Assembly (NCBI GenBank): GCA_017992695.1
Contig: JAGOOC010000009.1
Span: 1-36,933 of the forward strand
From: Bacteroides sp.
GTDB lineage: Bacteria; Bacteroidota; Bacteroidia; Bacteroidales; Bacteroidaceae
Direction: 5' to 3'
Length of the DNA: 36,933 nt
The notes under the pieces are model-generated. The model ran no database searches and was not told where the DNA came from. It saw only the letters and a program-made list of their open reading frames with translations. The position numbers and the translations under genes are program-made. Position 1 is the first letter of the stretch, and each line of letters starts with the position of its first letter. This document shows, one piece after another, positions 16,966 through 25,686 of the stretch.

Positions 16966-18711
16966 TTAGACACCAAGTGACTTCATGATGGCTTTCGTCT
17001 TTTCATCAGCAATAGCATCGGCACTCTCGTAGCTGTTTCGAGCGCTCATTTCGCCTTTCACCTCAATATAGAATTTAATCTTTGGTTCCGTTCCCGAGGG
17101 GCGCACCGATACCTTGCAACCATCAGCAGTAAAGTACTGAAGTACATTCGAGGTACCGGGCATATCCAGTGTTGATACGTTTCCGGCATCATCGGTCTTG
17201 GTCAATGTTTGGTAATCTTTGCAGAGAACCACCTTAGAACCGGCCAATTCGCGGGGTGGATGGTTGCGGAAGTTAGTCATCATCTGTTTAATCTCTTCAG
17301 CACCACTCTTTCCGGGTTTCACTACGTTGACAGTTACCTCTTTCGAGAAACCATATTCTACATAGATATCGAGCAACAACTCATAAAGTGTTTTTCCATT
17401 GTCTTTTGCCCAAGCAGCAATTTCGGCAATGAGGCAACAAGCTGATACCGCATCTTTGTCACGTACGAAGTCTCCCGCTAAGAAACCATAACTCTCTTCG
17501 CCACCACCGATATATACTTTTTTGCCTTCGTTTTCACGAATCTCACGGGCAATCCATTTGAATCCGGTATAGCAATCCATCAGTTCAATGTTGCTCTTAT
17601 CGGCAACCGCTTTAATCAATTCGGTGGTTACTATGGTCTTTACACAGAACTCGTTACCTTTGATTTTACCTAGTTGCTTGTACTGTGTCAAGATATAGTA
17701 AAGGTAGATCAAGCAGGTTTGGTTGCCGTTAATCAACACCCACTCGCCTTTGTCATCTTTGCAAGCAATGCCCACGCGGTCGGCATCGGGGTCGCTTGCC
17801 ATCACCAAGTCAGCATCAATTTTCTTTGCCAAGGCCACAGCCATCGAAAGTGCTTCGGCATTCTCGGGATTGGGAGAAACAACTGTAGGGAAGTTTCCGT
17901 CTTTGACCATCTGCTCGGGCACAGTCGATACGTTCTCGAAGCCCCACATTTGGAGTGCTCTCGGTATAAGTACCATACCCGTGCCGTGAATGGGGGTATA
18001 GACAATTTTCATATCCTTCTGATTGGCAATAGATTCAGGGGAAAGACACACGGTCTTTACCTTGTCCAGATAGAGTTGGTCGAGCTTTTCGCCTACTACT
18101 TCAATCAGATCGGGATTACCCACAAACTTAATATCGGCCGCCGAAGCTACTTTGTTTACTTGGTCGATGATACCGTTATCGTGAGGAGCGAGCACTTGTG
18201 CGCCATCGTCCCAATAGGCTTTGTAGCCGTTATATTCTTTCGGATTATGCGATGCAGTCAAGATAATTCCACTTTGACACCCCAAGTGTCGAATGGCAAA
18301 TGAAATCTCGGGAGTGGGGCGCATACCGTCAAAAAGATAAACCTTGATGCCATTGGCCGCGAAGATGTTGGCTGATATCTGTGCAAAAAGGTCACTGTTG
18401 TTACGGCAATCGTATCCAACAACAACAGCTATTTGAGGTAGATTCTTAAAGCTGGCATTGAGGTAATTAGAGAGTCCTTGCGTAGCTGCACCAACCGTAT
18501 AGATATTCATCCGATTAGAACCAACACCCATAATACCGCGGAGTCCTCCTGTACCAAATTCGAGGTCTTTATAGAAGCACTCGATTAATTCTGTTTTATC
18601 TTCGCAGGCCAACATGCGTTTCACCTCTGCCTGAGTTTCGGCATCATAAGCCGGGGTTAGCCATTTATTGGCTTTCTCAGTAACCTGTTTGATTAGTTCC
18701 TTATTTTCCAT
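16966..18711 (-). CDS. pgm: Phosphoglucomutase/phosphomannomutase family protein
   Basis: This phosphohexomutase interconverts sugar 1- and 6-phosphates in the cytoplasm. The 581-aa length and sequence fit the PGM2-like branch. The phosphoserine loop TASHNP has Ser154, the metal loop DPDAD is at 307-311, the sugar-binding loop GGGEESYG is near 405, and the phosphate-binding loop RPSGTEPKIKFY is near the C terminus. All four domains are complete. Its own -7 box TACATTTG (18747-18754) lies 35 nt before the start, so it need not depend on the upstream peptidase genes. Confidence 0.93.
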   Translation of the reverse strand: MENKELIKQVTEKANKWLTPAYDAETQAEVKRMLACEDKTELIECFYKDLEFGTGGLRGIMGVGSNRMNIYTVGAATQGLSNYLNASFKNLPQIAVVVGYDCRNNSDLFAQISANIFAANGIKVYLFDGMRPTPEISFAIRHLGCQSGIILTASHNPKEYNGYKAYWDDGAQVLAPHDNGIIDQVNKVASAADIKFVGNPDLIEVVGEKLDQLYLDKVKTVCLSPESIANQKDMKIVYTPIHGTGMVLIPRALQMWGFENVSTVPEQMVKDGNFPTVVSPNPENAEALSMAVALAKKIDADLVMASDPDADRVGIACKDDKGEWVLINGNQTCLIYLYYILTQYKQLGKIKGNEFCVKTIVTTELIKAVADKSNIELMDCYTGFKWIAREIRENEGKKVYIGGGEESYGFLAGDFVRDKDAVSACCLIAEIAAWAKDNGKTLYELLLDIYVEYGFSKEVTVNVVKPGKSGAEEIKQMMTNFRNHPPRELAGSKVVLCKDYQTLTKTDDAGNVSTLDMPGTSNVLQYFTADGCKVSVRPSGTEPKIKFYIEVKGEMSARNSYESADAIADEKTKAIMKSLGV

Positions 18712-18735
18712 AAGATGATTTTTTGATTACGTATC

Positions 18736-18754
18736 GTCTCGAGAGACAAATGTA
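18736..18754 (-). promoter_or_regulatory. pgm promoter with adjacent small palindrome
   Basis: TACATTTG (minus strand, 18754-18747) fits the -7 box. Directly downstream, at the expected transcript start, is GTCTCGAGAGAC (18736-18747), two 5-bp arms with a 2-nt centre. The palindrome could be an operator, but it is short. Confidence 0.5.
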
Positions 18755-18778
18755 GAAGATTTCGTTTGTAATTCCTAA

Positions 18779-20419
18779 TTATTCGGTTACTTTGTAACGA
18801 TCACCGGTTTGCTTTACGTACTCTTCCAGAAACTCCTTTGTATAGCCCGAACGAATGACACCGGCAGGTTGGCCAATGGCATTACGTTCGAACTCTCCGT
18901 TCTTGACCCGCTTCACTACACCATCGTTATACTTCACAATAAGGAATTGCCCCAAGTGTTTCCAAGCATCAATCGCACTTTGCGCAGTGAGGTTAGTATA
19001 GTTCGTGAGGAACATTTTGGCAGCAGCAGGATCTTTCTGGTAAAGACGGATAGCAACCTCTTCAATGCCGGCTTGCGCTTCCTCGAAGGTGCTTTCGAGC
19101 TCTTTTTGTGCAGCGCGCAAGTCACCAATCATCACGTTGTAACGCGGATAAACCATGTTCGACACCCAGTTGAAAATCCAGAAAGAGGAGTCCCACGAAA
19201 ACGTGATATAATCTGCTCCACCTACACGGGTGTAACAAACGGGGGCTTTGGTCGCACAGCAATACACGGGCGTAAACACCGCCATATTGGCATCGTCGGT
19301 AGCAAACCACAACACGCCTCCAATGGCATCGGGCTTATTGGCACGCATCTGCGCCACAAACACGAAAGCCGACTGCTGAGTAGCGATGGGACGTTCGTGG
19401 AAATACTCTTGATCGCCTACCTTGAATGTTAAGGGCGAAAGACGGTAAGGTGCTTTCTGAGGACCGGCTCCAAAATCATTACTGATATCAAGAGCAGTAC
19501 CCTCGTAATGATCGCGCATGGCCTCCTTTATATCTTGCACAGAAAGTTTGCGGGTAGCCTTCATAAAGAGAGGCATCGGCTCGTTGGTTTTCCCTTGAAT
19601 ATAAGGCAGAAAGGCATCACCTTTATCCGTAAATTTATTGAAGAAACTCCACACACGAGCTTCGCAAAAGCGACGAGCACCAAAATCGAGCGGTGAATAG
19701 GCTGCTGCAAAGCTAAAATCTTTGTTCACACCGTTGAAGTAACCTTTCTCGCGTGCAAAAGAGATGACGTCGGGCGAATAAAGGCAGTTCTCTTTATCGT
19801 TCATGTCGAATTGATGAATGCGAGCCTGATTGGCGTGAGCAGAGATGCAATCGTCGGGCACACGAACAGCTACCCATACAGCACCGCGTATATTGGGGCC
19901 TTTGCCTATCATTTCCATGATCCAAATTTCATTGGGGTCGGCAATGGTAAACGATTCGCCACTGCTGTAGTAACCGTACTCTTGTACCAAATTTGTCATT
20001 ACCTTCATGGCTTCGCGAGCTGTGCGCGAACGTTGCAAAGCGATGTAAATCAGGCTTCCGTAATCCATAATACCGGTGCTGTCAGACAGTTCGGGGCGCC
20101 CACCAAAAGTGGTTTCACCAATGGTAACCTGAAACTCGTTCATGTTGCCCGTAACGTTGTACGTCTGACGCGCTTGCTCAATTTGCCCGAGATATTTGCC
20201 ACTATCCCATTCGTGAATTTTCATCATCGTTCCCTTAGCATAAGTTGCTGCCGGATAGTGATAGAGTTCGCCGAAGAGTCCGTACGAGTCGGCCGAATAG
20301 GATACGATGGTCGATCCATCGGTCGAAGCATTTTTACCAACGATGAGGTTGGTACAGGCGAAAGTCTTCGCCACTGCCGCCACTAAAAGAGCGACACAAA
20401 GGGTTAGTTTCTTGTTCAT
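18779..20419 (-). CDS. C69 family dipeptidase, secreted (PepD-type)
   Basis: This 546-aa peptidase of the Ntn-hydrolase fold is expected to cleave dipeptides. The N terminus is a signal peptide ending KTFA, directly followed by Cys22, which becomes the N-terminal nucleophile after cleavage (CTNLIVGKNASTDGS). TFAC is a poor lipobox because Thr is at -3, so a lipoprotein is unlikely. The SYSADSYG and ESFTIADPNEIWIMEMIG segments are typical of the family. It follows the M23 peptidase by 24 nt in the same direction, suggesting an operon that handles peptides, perhaps from peptidoglycan; that link is inference. Confidence 0.9.
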   Translation of the reverse strand: MNKKLTLCVALLVAAVAKTFACTNLIVGKNASTDGSTIVSYSADSYGLFGELYHYPAATYAKGTMMKIHEWDSGKYLGQIEQARQTYNVTGNMNEFQVTIGETTFGGRPELSDSTGIMDYGSLIYIALQRSRTAREAMKVMTNLVQEYGYYSSGESFTIADPNEIWIMEMIGKGPNIRGAVWVAVRVPDDCISAHANQARIHQFDMNDKENCLYSPDVISFAREKGYFNGVNKDFSFAAAYSPLDFGARRFCEARVWSFFNKFTDKGDAFLPYIQGKTNEPMPLFMKATRKLSVQDIKEAMRDHYEGTALDISNDFGAGPQKAPYRLSPLTFKVGDQEYFHERPIATQQSAFVFVAQMRANKPDAIGGVLWFATDDANMAVFTPVYCCATKAPVCYTRVGGADYITFSWDSSFWIFNWVSNMVYPRYNVMIGDLRAAQKELESTFEEAQAGIEEVAIRLYQKDPAAAKMFLTNYTNLTAQSAIDAWKHLGQFLIVKYNDGVVKRVKNGEFERNAIGQPAGVIRSGYTKEFLEEYVKQTGDRYKVTE

Positions 20420-20443
20420 ACTTGCTTATTGTTGTTAATATAA

Positions 20444-22096
20444 TTACCAGATAAAAGTGTCGCGCGTCACTGTTACGTTACCACAATCGTCGGTCACGGT
20501 CATCTCTACCGTATGCCGACCACCTTTTTTCACACGCTTAGGATCGAGTTCACAGATCCACTGCTTACGCACCATGTTGGGTAATGCAAAGAGGGCATAC
20601 TTGCCATCAATGGTTCCGCGATACGAACGGATACCCGTTTCGGCATCCTTCATGCGGTAGATGATTTTTCCCGAACGTCCCCAATTGGCTTTTCCAACGG
20701 GGGTTACTACCGGAGGTATGGTATCTACCGCTATCGTATAGGTTCCAAGTTCGCGGATGCGAGCTTTCATGAAACCGTTTTCGTATGCACCGCCAACACT
20801 CCATTTCCCACCTTTGCTATTCACTTGGGCTACATAGTACTTGGTCACATCAGCTACCGGTTTACTACGCAGGCCGATGGAAAGTTCGCAGCTACCATGC
20901 AGTGGCACACGCTCGGCATGCAGTTGATACGTAAAGGCGATGGCTCCGCTATCGGCACGCACACTATAATTCAGCGCAACATCATCATAGAGCATTCCGC
21001 GCGGCACTGCAAGCGTTAGCCCGGGTTCTTGTAGGTAGTTAGTTTTGTCCCAATGAAAAAGATACTTTGCCCGTTGCTGCACCACAGGAATCTGTTGCTT
21101 GCGTCCACGCACGGTAAACCGATAGCGCGAGGTGTTTCCGAATGCATCCGATAACTGGTACGAAAAGCGGTAATCGCGCTCTTCATTGATATCAATTAGC
21201 CCCCTATTGTCGTTCGATGCTTTGAGCATCCGAAGCGTATTTCCTGGATCGATAAACGATTTCATGTAAGCCCCATGTGTCCATGAGTTAATCATGCGGG
21301 TTTCCTCGGGTGAGTAGCGATCTACCGTACTGCGAAAAACCTCTTTGTCATCAAGCGAAAGGATAACCGTGTGTACACCGTAATGGTTAGAGACACCGTT
21401 CATGTAATCGTATGCCTTCAACCCTACACCCAGTACCCCCCATGCTTCGATGGGTTGCGCACCGTTCGGTTGAATGGTGCGATTCGTGGTACGTCCTTCT
21501 ACAACTCCTTTTCCTGTTTGTGGAAAAAGCATGATGCTTTCGGCACGAGGTGCAGTCGTATCTTTCATACGATGCGCAAAGAAGGGTAAAGGGTCGATGT
21601 AATCTCCTGTAGCCGTTTCAAATACATCGAGATGAAGATGTGGACCGTACGAATAGCCTGTATTTCCGCTCCACGCTATTTGCTGACCGGCCTTCACGGG
21701 GTATTCATCGGGAGCAGGTACTATCTCGACTTCATAGCTTTCTTGTTCGTATTGCAACGTCTCAATCCGGGTAGAGAGTGGCAGTAAAAAGCCATCAAGA
21801 TGGCGATTGATTGTTGTATAGCCATTGTTGTAAACTACGTCGAGCACATAGCCCGATCCTTGGGTCACACGAATGCGTGAGATGTAGCCGTCGGCTAAAG
21901 CCAGTACCGGTTTTCGAATGACATTGTTTGTTTTGAAATCAATTCCACCATGGAAGTGATTAGAGCGTAATTCTCCGAAGTTTCCGCTCAACACGAGCGG
22001 AAAATCAAAAGGTGGAACAAAGGATACCTGCGAGTTCTCTTGTGCATGGCCCTGAAAGGTGCAAGCAAGTAGCAGGGCAGCTATATATGGTTTCAT
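20444..22096 (-). CDS. Secreted M23 family metallopeptidase
   Basis: This 550-aa protein has a signal peptide (cleavage after residue 18, GHA-QEN). The peptidase domain comes first, with zinc-site residues H49 and D53 (HFHGGID) and H153/H155 (GPHLHLDVF), so the catalytic set of LytM/lysostaphin-type endopeptidases is complete. About 390 residues of beta-rich sequence follow, without an obvious wall-binding repeat. It probably cleaves peptidoglycan cross-links in the periplasm. The peptidase-first order with a long C-terminal extension differs from the coiled-coil NlpD/EnvC type. The promoter box is at 22126-22133. Confidence 0.9.
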   Translation of the reverse strand: MKPYIAALLLACTFQGHAQENSQVSFVPPFDFPLVLSGNFGELRSNHFHGGIDFKTNNVIRKPVLALADGYISRIRVTQGSGYVLDVVYNNGYTTINRHLDGFLLPLSTRIETLQYEQESYEVEIVPAPDEYPVKAGQQIAWSGNTGYSYGPHLHLDVFETATGDYIDPLPFFAHRMKDTTAPRAESIMLFPQTGKGVVEGRTTNRTIQPNGAQPIEAWGVLGVGLKAYDYMNGVSNHYGVHTVILSLDDKEVFRSTVDRYSPEETRMINSWTHGAYMKSFIDPGNTLRMLKASNDNRGLIDINEERDYRFSYQLSDAFGNTSRYRFTVRGRKQQIPVVQQRAKYLFHWDKTNYLQEPGLTLAVPRGMLYDDVALNYSVRADSGAIAFTYQLHAERVPLHGSCELSIGLRSKPVADVTKYYVAQVNSKGGKWSVGGAYENGFMKARIRELGTYTIAVDTIPPVVTPVGKANWGRSGKIIYRMKDAETGIRSYRGTIDGKYALFALPNMVRKQWICELDPKRVKKGGRHTVEMTVTDDCGNVTVTRDTFIW

Positions 22097-22125
22097 GTAG
22101 TTAATGGAATATTGTTTTAGATCGG

Positions 22126-22154
22126 CAAATGTACGTTATTCTAAGAAGATAACG
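22126..22154 (-). promoter_or_regulatory. Promoter of the M23-C69 peptidase pair
   Basis: TACATTTG (minus, 22133-22126) fits the -7 box, 30 nt before the M23 start. The spacer contains an imperfect palindrome with arms CGTTAT and ATAACG (22134-22154). The rest of the gap 22097-22323 shows a weak -7-like TACCTTTC at 22286-22293 that may serve ald. Confidence 0.55.
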
Positions 22155-22323
22155 AAAAAAACAGCAACCAATTAAAGAGCAAAAAGCCGATGAAAAGGGT
22201 TACAGCTCTTGTATCTTTAAGAAATACTTTCTACATTCTGCTGTAAAACACATGCTTTATAATACCAATGGATGCATTAAAATAGTACCTTTCGCCATGT
22301 TTAATCCTTAATACAGTAACAAT

Positions 22324-23430
22324 ATGATTATCGGAGTACCCAAAGAGATCAAAAACAACGAGAACCGCGTCGGAATGACTCCGTCGGGCGTATTGGAAGT
22401 GATTAAAAAAGGGCATACAGTGTATGTTCAACACACTGCAGGTGTGAATAGTGGTTTTTCGGACGAATCGTACACGGCTGTCGGTGCGCAAATAACCCCA
22501 ACAGCAGAAGCTACATATGCGATTGCCGACATGATTGTAAAGGTCAAGGAACCTATCGCGCCCGAATACAAACTGATCAAGAGCGGACAGTTGCTGTTTA
22601 CGTACTTCCACTTTGCCTCCGATAAAGAGTTGACACTGGCTATGATTGAATCTCAAGCCATCTGTTTAGCGTATGAAACCGTAGAGAATGAGGACCACTC
22701 TTTACCACTGCTCATCCCAATGAGCGAAGTGGCCGGTCGCATGGCAACCCAAGAGGGAGCTCGTTTTCTCGAACGTCCGCAAGGAGGAAAAGGTATTTTA
22801 TTGGGAGGTGTCCCAGGCGTAAAACCGGCCAAGGTACTAATCATAGGCGGTGGTGTTGTAGGAAGCAACGCTGCACTGATGGCTGCCGGGTTGGGAGCCG
22901 ATGTAACCATTGCGGATATTAATTTGCCCCGCCTACGCTATTTGAGTGAAACGTTGCCTAAGAATGTGAAAACACTTTATTCGTCGGAGGTGCGCATCAA
23001 GAAGGAGTTGCCCGATGTTGATTTAATCATTGGTTCGGTGCTCATTCCGGGAGATAAAGCACCTCACATCATCACACGCGAAATGCTAAAGCTGATGCGC
23101 CCCGGAACGGTATTGATCGATGTGGCTATCGACCAAGGGGGTTGTTTCGAAACATCACACATCACCACCCACAGTAATCCAACGTATACGGTAGATGGCA
23201 TTTTACACTATGCCGTAGCCAACATTCCGGGAGCAGTACCTTACACGTCGACATTGGCATTAACCAATGCCACAGTGCCTTTTGTACTTGCATTGGCCGA
23301 AAAAGGATGGAAACAAGCCTGCAAGGATGATGCGTCGCTGGCATTGGGTTTAAATATTGTTGAGGGAAAAGTTGTTTATAAAGCGATAGCTGAAGTATTC
23401 GGAATGAAGTACGAACCGCTCCATCTCTAA
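22324..23430 (+). CDS. ald: Alanine dehydrogenase
   Basis: This NAD-dependent enzyme interconverts alanine with pyruvate and ammonia. The 368-aa protein begins MIIGVPKEIKNNENRVGMTP, the signature of alanine dehydrogenase, and has the NAD-binding glycine motif VLIIGGGVVGSNAALMAAGLGA at about 176-197. The active-site segment VDVAIDQGG(C)FETS is present. It lies alone on the plus strand and ends at a hairpin shared with the convergent flavoprotein gene. Confidence 0.96.
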   Translation: MIIGVPKEIKNNENRVGMTPSGVLEVIKKGHTVYVQHTAGVNSGFSDESYTAVGAQITPTAEATYAIADMIVKVKEPIAPEYKLIKSGQLLFTYFHFASDKELTLAMIESQAICLAYETVENEDHSLPLLIPMSEVAGRMATQEGARFLERPQGGKGILLGGVPGVKPAKVLIIGGGVVGSNAALMAAGLGADVTIADINLPRLRYLSETLPKNVKTLYSSEVRIKKELPDVDLIIGSVLIPGDKAPHIITREMLKLMRPGTVLIDVAIDQGGCFETSHITTHSNPTYTVDGILHYAVANIPGAVPYTSTLALTNATVPFVLALAEKGWKQACKDDASLALGLNIVEGKVVYKAIAEVFGMKYEPLHL

Positions 23431-23468
23431 ATGGCATCCTATTCCTCTTCTGATCCGATGGCTTATTT

Positions 23469-23504
23469 TACTACTTGGTTTTGAGTGATCAAAACCAAGC
23501 AGTA
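23469..23504. terminator. Terminator hairpin shared by ald and the FabK-like gene
   Basis: CTTGGTTTTGA (23474-23484) and TCAAAACCAAG (23489-23499) form an 11-bp perfect stem with loop GTGA, extended by TACT/AGTA beyond one mismatch. The right arm contains the stop codon and last codons (AWF) of the minus-strand gene, so the hairpin is partly coding. On the plus strand T-rich sequence follows. Confidence 0.8.
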
Positions 23505-24430
23505 AGTTCTTTTATTACACGATCATAATCGGCAGTCAGCTCTTCCATTACCTCGGCTACCGTCTGTTGCTGACGAAGCAAGGCAGCGACCTGCCCAATT
23601 TCAAGTTCTCCCTCTTCCAGATCTCCTTCAAATATTCCTCGTTTGGCACGACCTTTTCCTAAAAGCGTACGCAATTCATCGACCGATGCGCCACGTGCTT
23701 CAGCAGCTTCTACAGCGTTGCGAAAGCCATTTACAACCAATCGGGTAGGTGACAGCTTTTTCAACAAAAGCTTGGTATCTCCTTCGTTAAGTCGCAAGCA
23801 ATACTCCTTAAAAGCCTCACTGGCCGAACTTTCATGGGTAAGCGCAAAGCGAGTACCAATCTGCACCCCATCGGCACCCAACACTTGTGCAGCAACCATA
23901 CTCTGACCGGTGGCTATTCCTCCTGCGGCAATCAATGGCAAATTAGTGGCTTGACGTACTGCCGGAATAAGACAAAGCGTAGTGGTCTCTTCTCGTCCGT
24001 TGTGTCCGCCCGCCTCGAAACCTTCGGCTACAATGGCATCAACGCCTGCCTCTTCACATTTTACGGCAAATTTAGAAGAAGAAACAACATGTACTACAGT
24101 GATGTCTCGTTCTTTGAGCCAACCGGTCCATGTTTTCGGACTTCCGGCAGAGGTGAATACAATCTTCACTCCCTCTTCGACCACTATATTCATGATGGTT
24201 TCGATTTGTGGGTACATCAAGGGTATATTGACACCAAACGGAGCATCGGTAGCCGCTTTGCACTTACGAATGTGTTCGCGCAGTACTTCGGGATACATGG
24301 AACCTGCGCCAATAAGTCCTAACCCGCCCAATCGACTTACTTCCGAAGCCAACCTCCAACCACTGCACCACACCATTCCTGCTTGAACAATAGGATATTT
24401 AATACCAAAAAGAGTCGTTATTCTATTCAT
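23489..24430 (-). CDS. FMN-dependent FabK / nitronate monooxygenase-type protein
   Basis: This 313-aa TIM-barrel flavoprotein belongs to the NPD/FabK family. It starts NRITTLFGIKYPIVQAGM and has LGLIGAGSMYPE, FGVNIPLM, EGFEAGGHNG and IAAGGIATG. The His of GGHNG is the catalytic His of the family. It could be enoyl-ACP reductase II (FabK), as used in fatty-acid synthesis, or a nitronate monooxygenase; GGHNG and the N terminus are compatible with both, and Bacteroidales carry FabK-type enzymes. It lies 51 nt after the second Dma-type cassette in the same direction, with no clear TAnnTTTG box, so it may be read from that operon. Confidence 0.8.
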   Translation of the reverse strand: MNRITTLFGIKYPIVQAGMVWCSGWRLASEVSRLGGLGLIGAGSMYPEVLREHIRKCKAATDAPFGVNIPLMYPQIETIMNIVVEEGVKIVFTSAGSPKTWTGWLKERDITVVHVVSSSKFAVKCEEAGVDAIVAEGFEAGGHNGREETTTLCLIPAVRQATNLPLIAAGGIATGQSMVAAQVLGADGVQIGTRFALTHESSASEAFKEYCLRLNEGDTKLLLKKLSPTRLVVNGFRNAVEAAEARGASVDELRTLLGKGRAKRGIFEGDLEEGELEIGQVAALLRQQQTVAEVMEELTADYDRVIKELTAWF

Positions 24431-24481
24431 CTGATCTGAGTTTATCTACACTAAAAGGAACAAAGAAGTTCATGAAATAGT

Positions 24482-25096
24482 TCAACGGATGGTAGGTTTG
24501 ACTAAAATGTCGGGAAAAAGGGTTATCGTTGAGTCTCCATACATTTCAAGAACTTCAAGCGTACGTAGACGGCGCTTATTTCCTTTCACATCCCAAAAAC
24601 TCTTCTGGAACAAAAGCATCAAGTCTAATCCGCTAATCGTGCCACCAGCAACATTCACCCCACCCTTCCCTAAAGGTATAGAGCCTTCCATCGGGTGTTT
24701 CATTTGGTTGGTATATTCTTTCTGCATCTTCATCGCATAAAACTCATCTCCTCTCCAGGTATTCTTATCTACTTTTATCTTCCGCTGATACACAGGATCC
24801 CAATCAAAGCGAGTATTCGCTGTATAAGGATAAAGTGTGAGTACAATCTTTTTTTTCTCCGGCAAAATAGTAGGAAGCGACTCATCCGGCAACATCCAAC
24901 TTTTCGCTGTCGACATTCCGGGCGCACCAATCACCTTACCAAAGTCAATTAGCTTTATAGCCTCCCTATTCAGTTTTACTTCTCCTTCCCCCTCAAGCAT
25001 ACGCTGCAAGTTCAACGAGTCTTTCGCTGTCCATTGAGCATTCACTCCCAAGGTAACCAGAGATAGTAATAATCCCGTTACCAAACGTTTTGTCAT
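24482..25096 (-). CDS. Secreted protein of unknown function in the second sigma/Dma cassette
   Basis: This 204-aa protein has a clear signal peptide (about residues 1-20, ending VNA-Q) and no lipobox. The mature part is rich in charged residues with a Gly-rich GKGGVNVAGGTISG segment near 144-157. I do not recognise a characterised domain; it resembles uncharacterised Bacteroides secreted proteins. It is the fourth gene after the sigma factor, 45 nt behind the lipoprotein gene, so it is probably an output or accessory of that circuit. Confidence 0.7.
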   Translation of the reverse strand: MTKRLVTGLLLSLVTLGVNAQWTAKDSLNLQRMLEGEGEVKLNREAIKLIDFGKVIGAPGMSTAKSWMLPDESLPTILPEKKKIVLTLYPYTANTRFDWDPVYQRKIKVDKNTWRGDEFYAMKMQKEYTNQMKHPMEGSIPLGKGGVNVAGGTISGLDLMLLFQKSFWDVKGNKRRLRTLEVLEMYGDSTITLFPDILVKPTIR

Positions 25097-25141
25097 TCTG
25101 TAATCTATCTTTACCTTTACCTATTTTACCTTTCGAGTCTA

Positions 25142-25663
25142 TTACCACCAGCGGTAACCACTTCCACACAGTGGTTCGTTGTAGCAAGGATCAATTGTCC
25201 AGGTGGTTCTTGGGTATTGCCTGCTCTCCCACCAACGTTGGTACCTCGCTGCAGCGTCAAGCACCTCTTCGTTGCTCAGGAAATAAAGTGCCTCATAATT
25301 AGGCGCATTTGCACGCACCATCTTACAACCCAACGAAGCGGGAAATCCCAACCGAATGCTTTCGACAATCCACAGCATGCATTCGCCCAAACGAATTTTA
25401 CCACTATTGCCATTGTAAGCCGAGGGAAAAGAAGAAATAACATCTAAATCTTCGGCATACTTAAGCAGACTTGGAATATCCTTCTCGGTAAAATTAGGTA
25501 CTTCGACCAACCCTTTTTCGTTTTTAGTATTGTATTTTCCGGTTTTGAGTTGTTTTACAAACAGTTCTACGTCGGGATTATTATAGTCTAATGTCTCTTC
25601 ACTGCAACCTCCTAGGGCAAATACCGCAAAAGTAGCCAGCAGCATTATTACTATTTTTTTCAT
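25142..25663 (-). CDS. Lipoprotein of unknown function in the second sigma/Dma cassette
   Basis: This 173-aa protein has lipobox ALGGC with lipid Cys20, followed by SEETLDYNN, an acidic stretch like the surface export signal of Bacteroides lipoproteins. The mature part has several aromatic residues and ends CGSGYRWW, with four or five cysteines (including those in ECMLW, LGCKM, DPCYN and LCGSG) that could form disulfides. No known domain is recognised. It lies 23 nt after the Dma-like gene and 45 nt before the secreted protein, all in one direction. It occupies the place that a NigD-like gene has near the first cassette, but is not similar to NigD. Confidence 0.75.
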   Translation of the reverse strand: MKKIVIMLLATFAVFALGGCSEETLDYNNPDVELFVKQLKTGKYNTKNEKGLVEVPNFTEKDIPSLLKYAEDLDVISSFPSAYNGNSGKIRLGECMLWIVESIRLGFPASLGCKMVRANAPNYEALYFLSNEEVLDAAARYQRWWESRQYPRTTWTIDPCYNEPLCGSGYRWW

Positions 25664-25686
25664 AACATCGGTGTTTCTTTAGTGGA

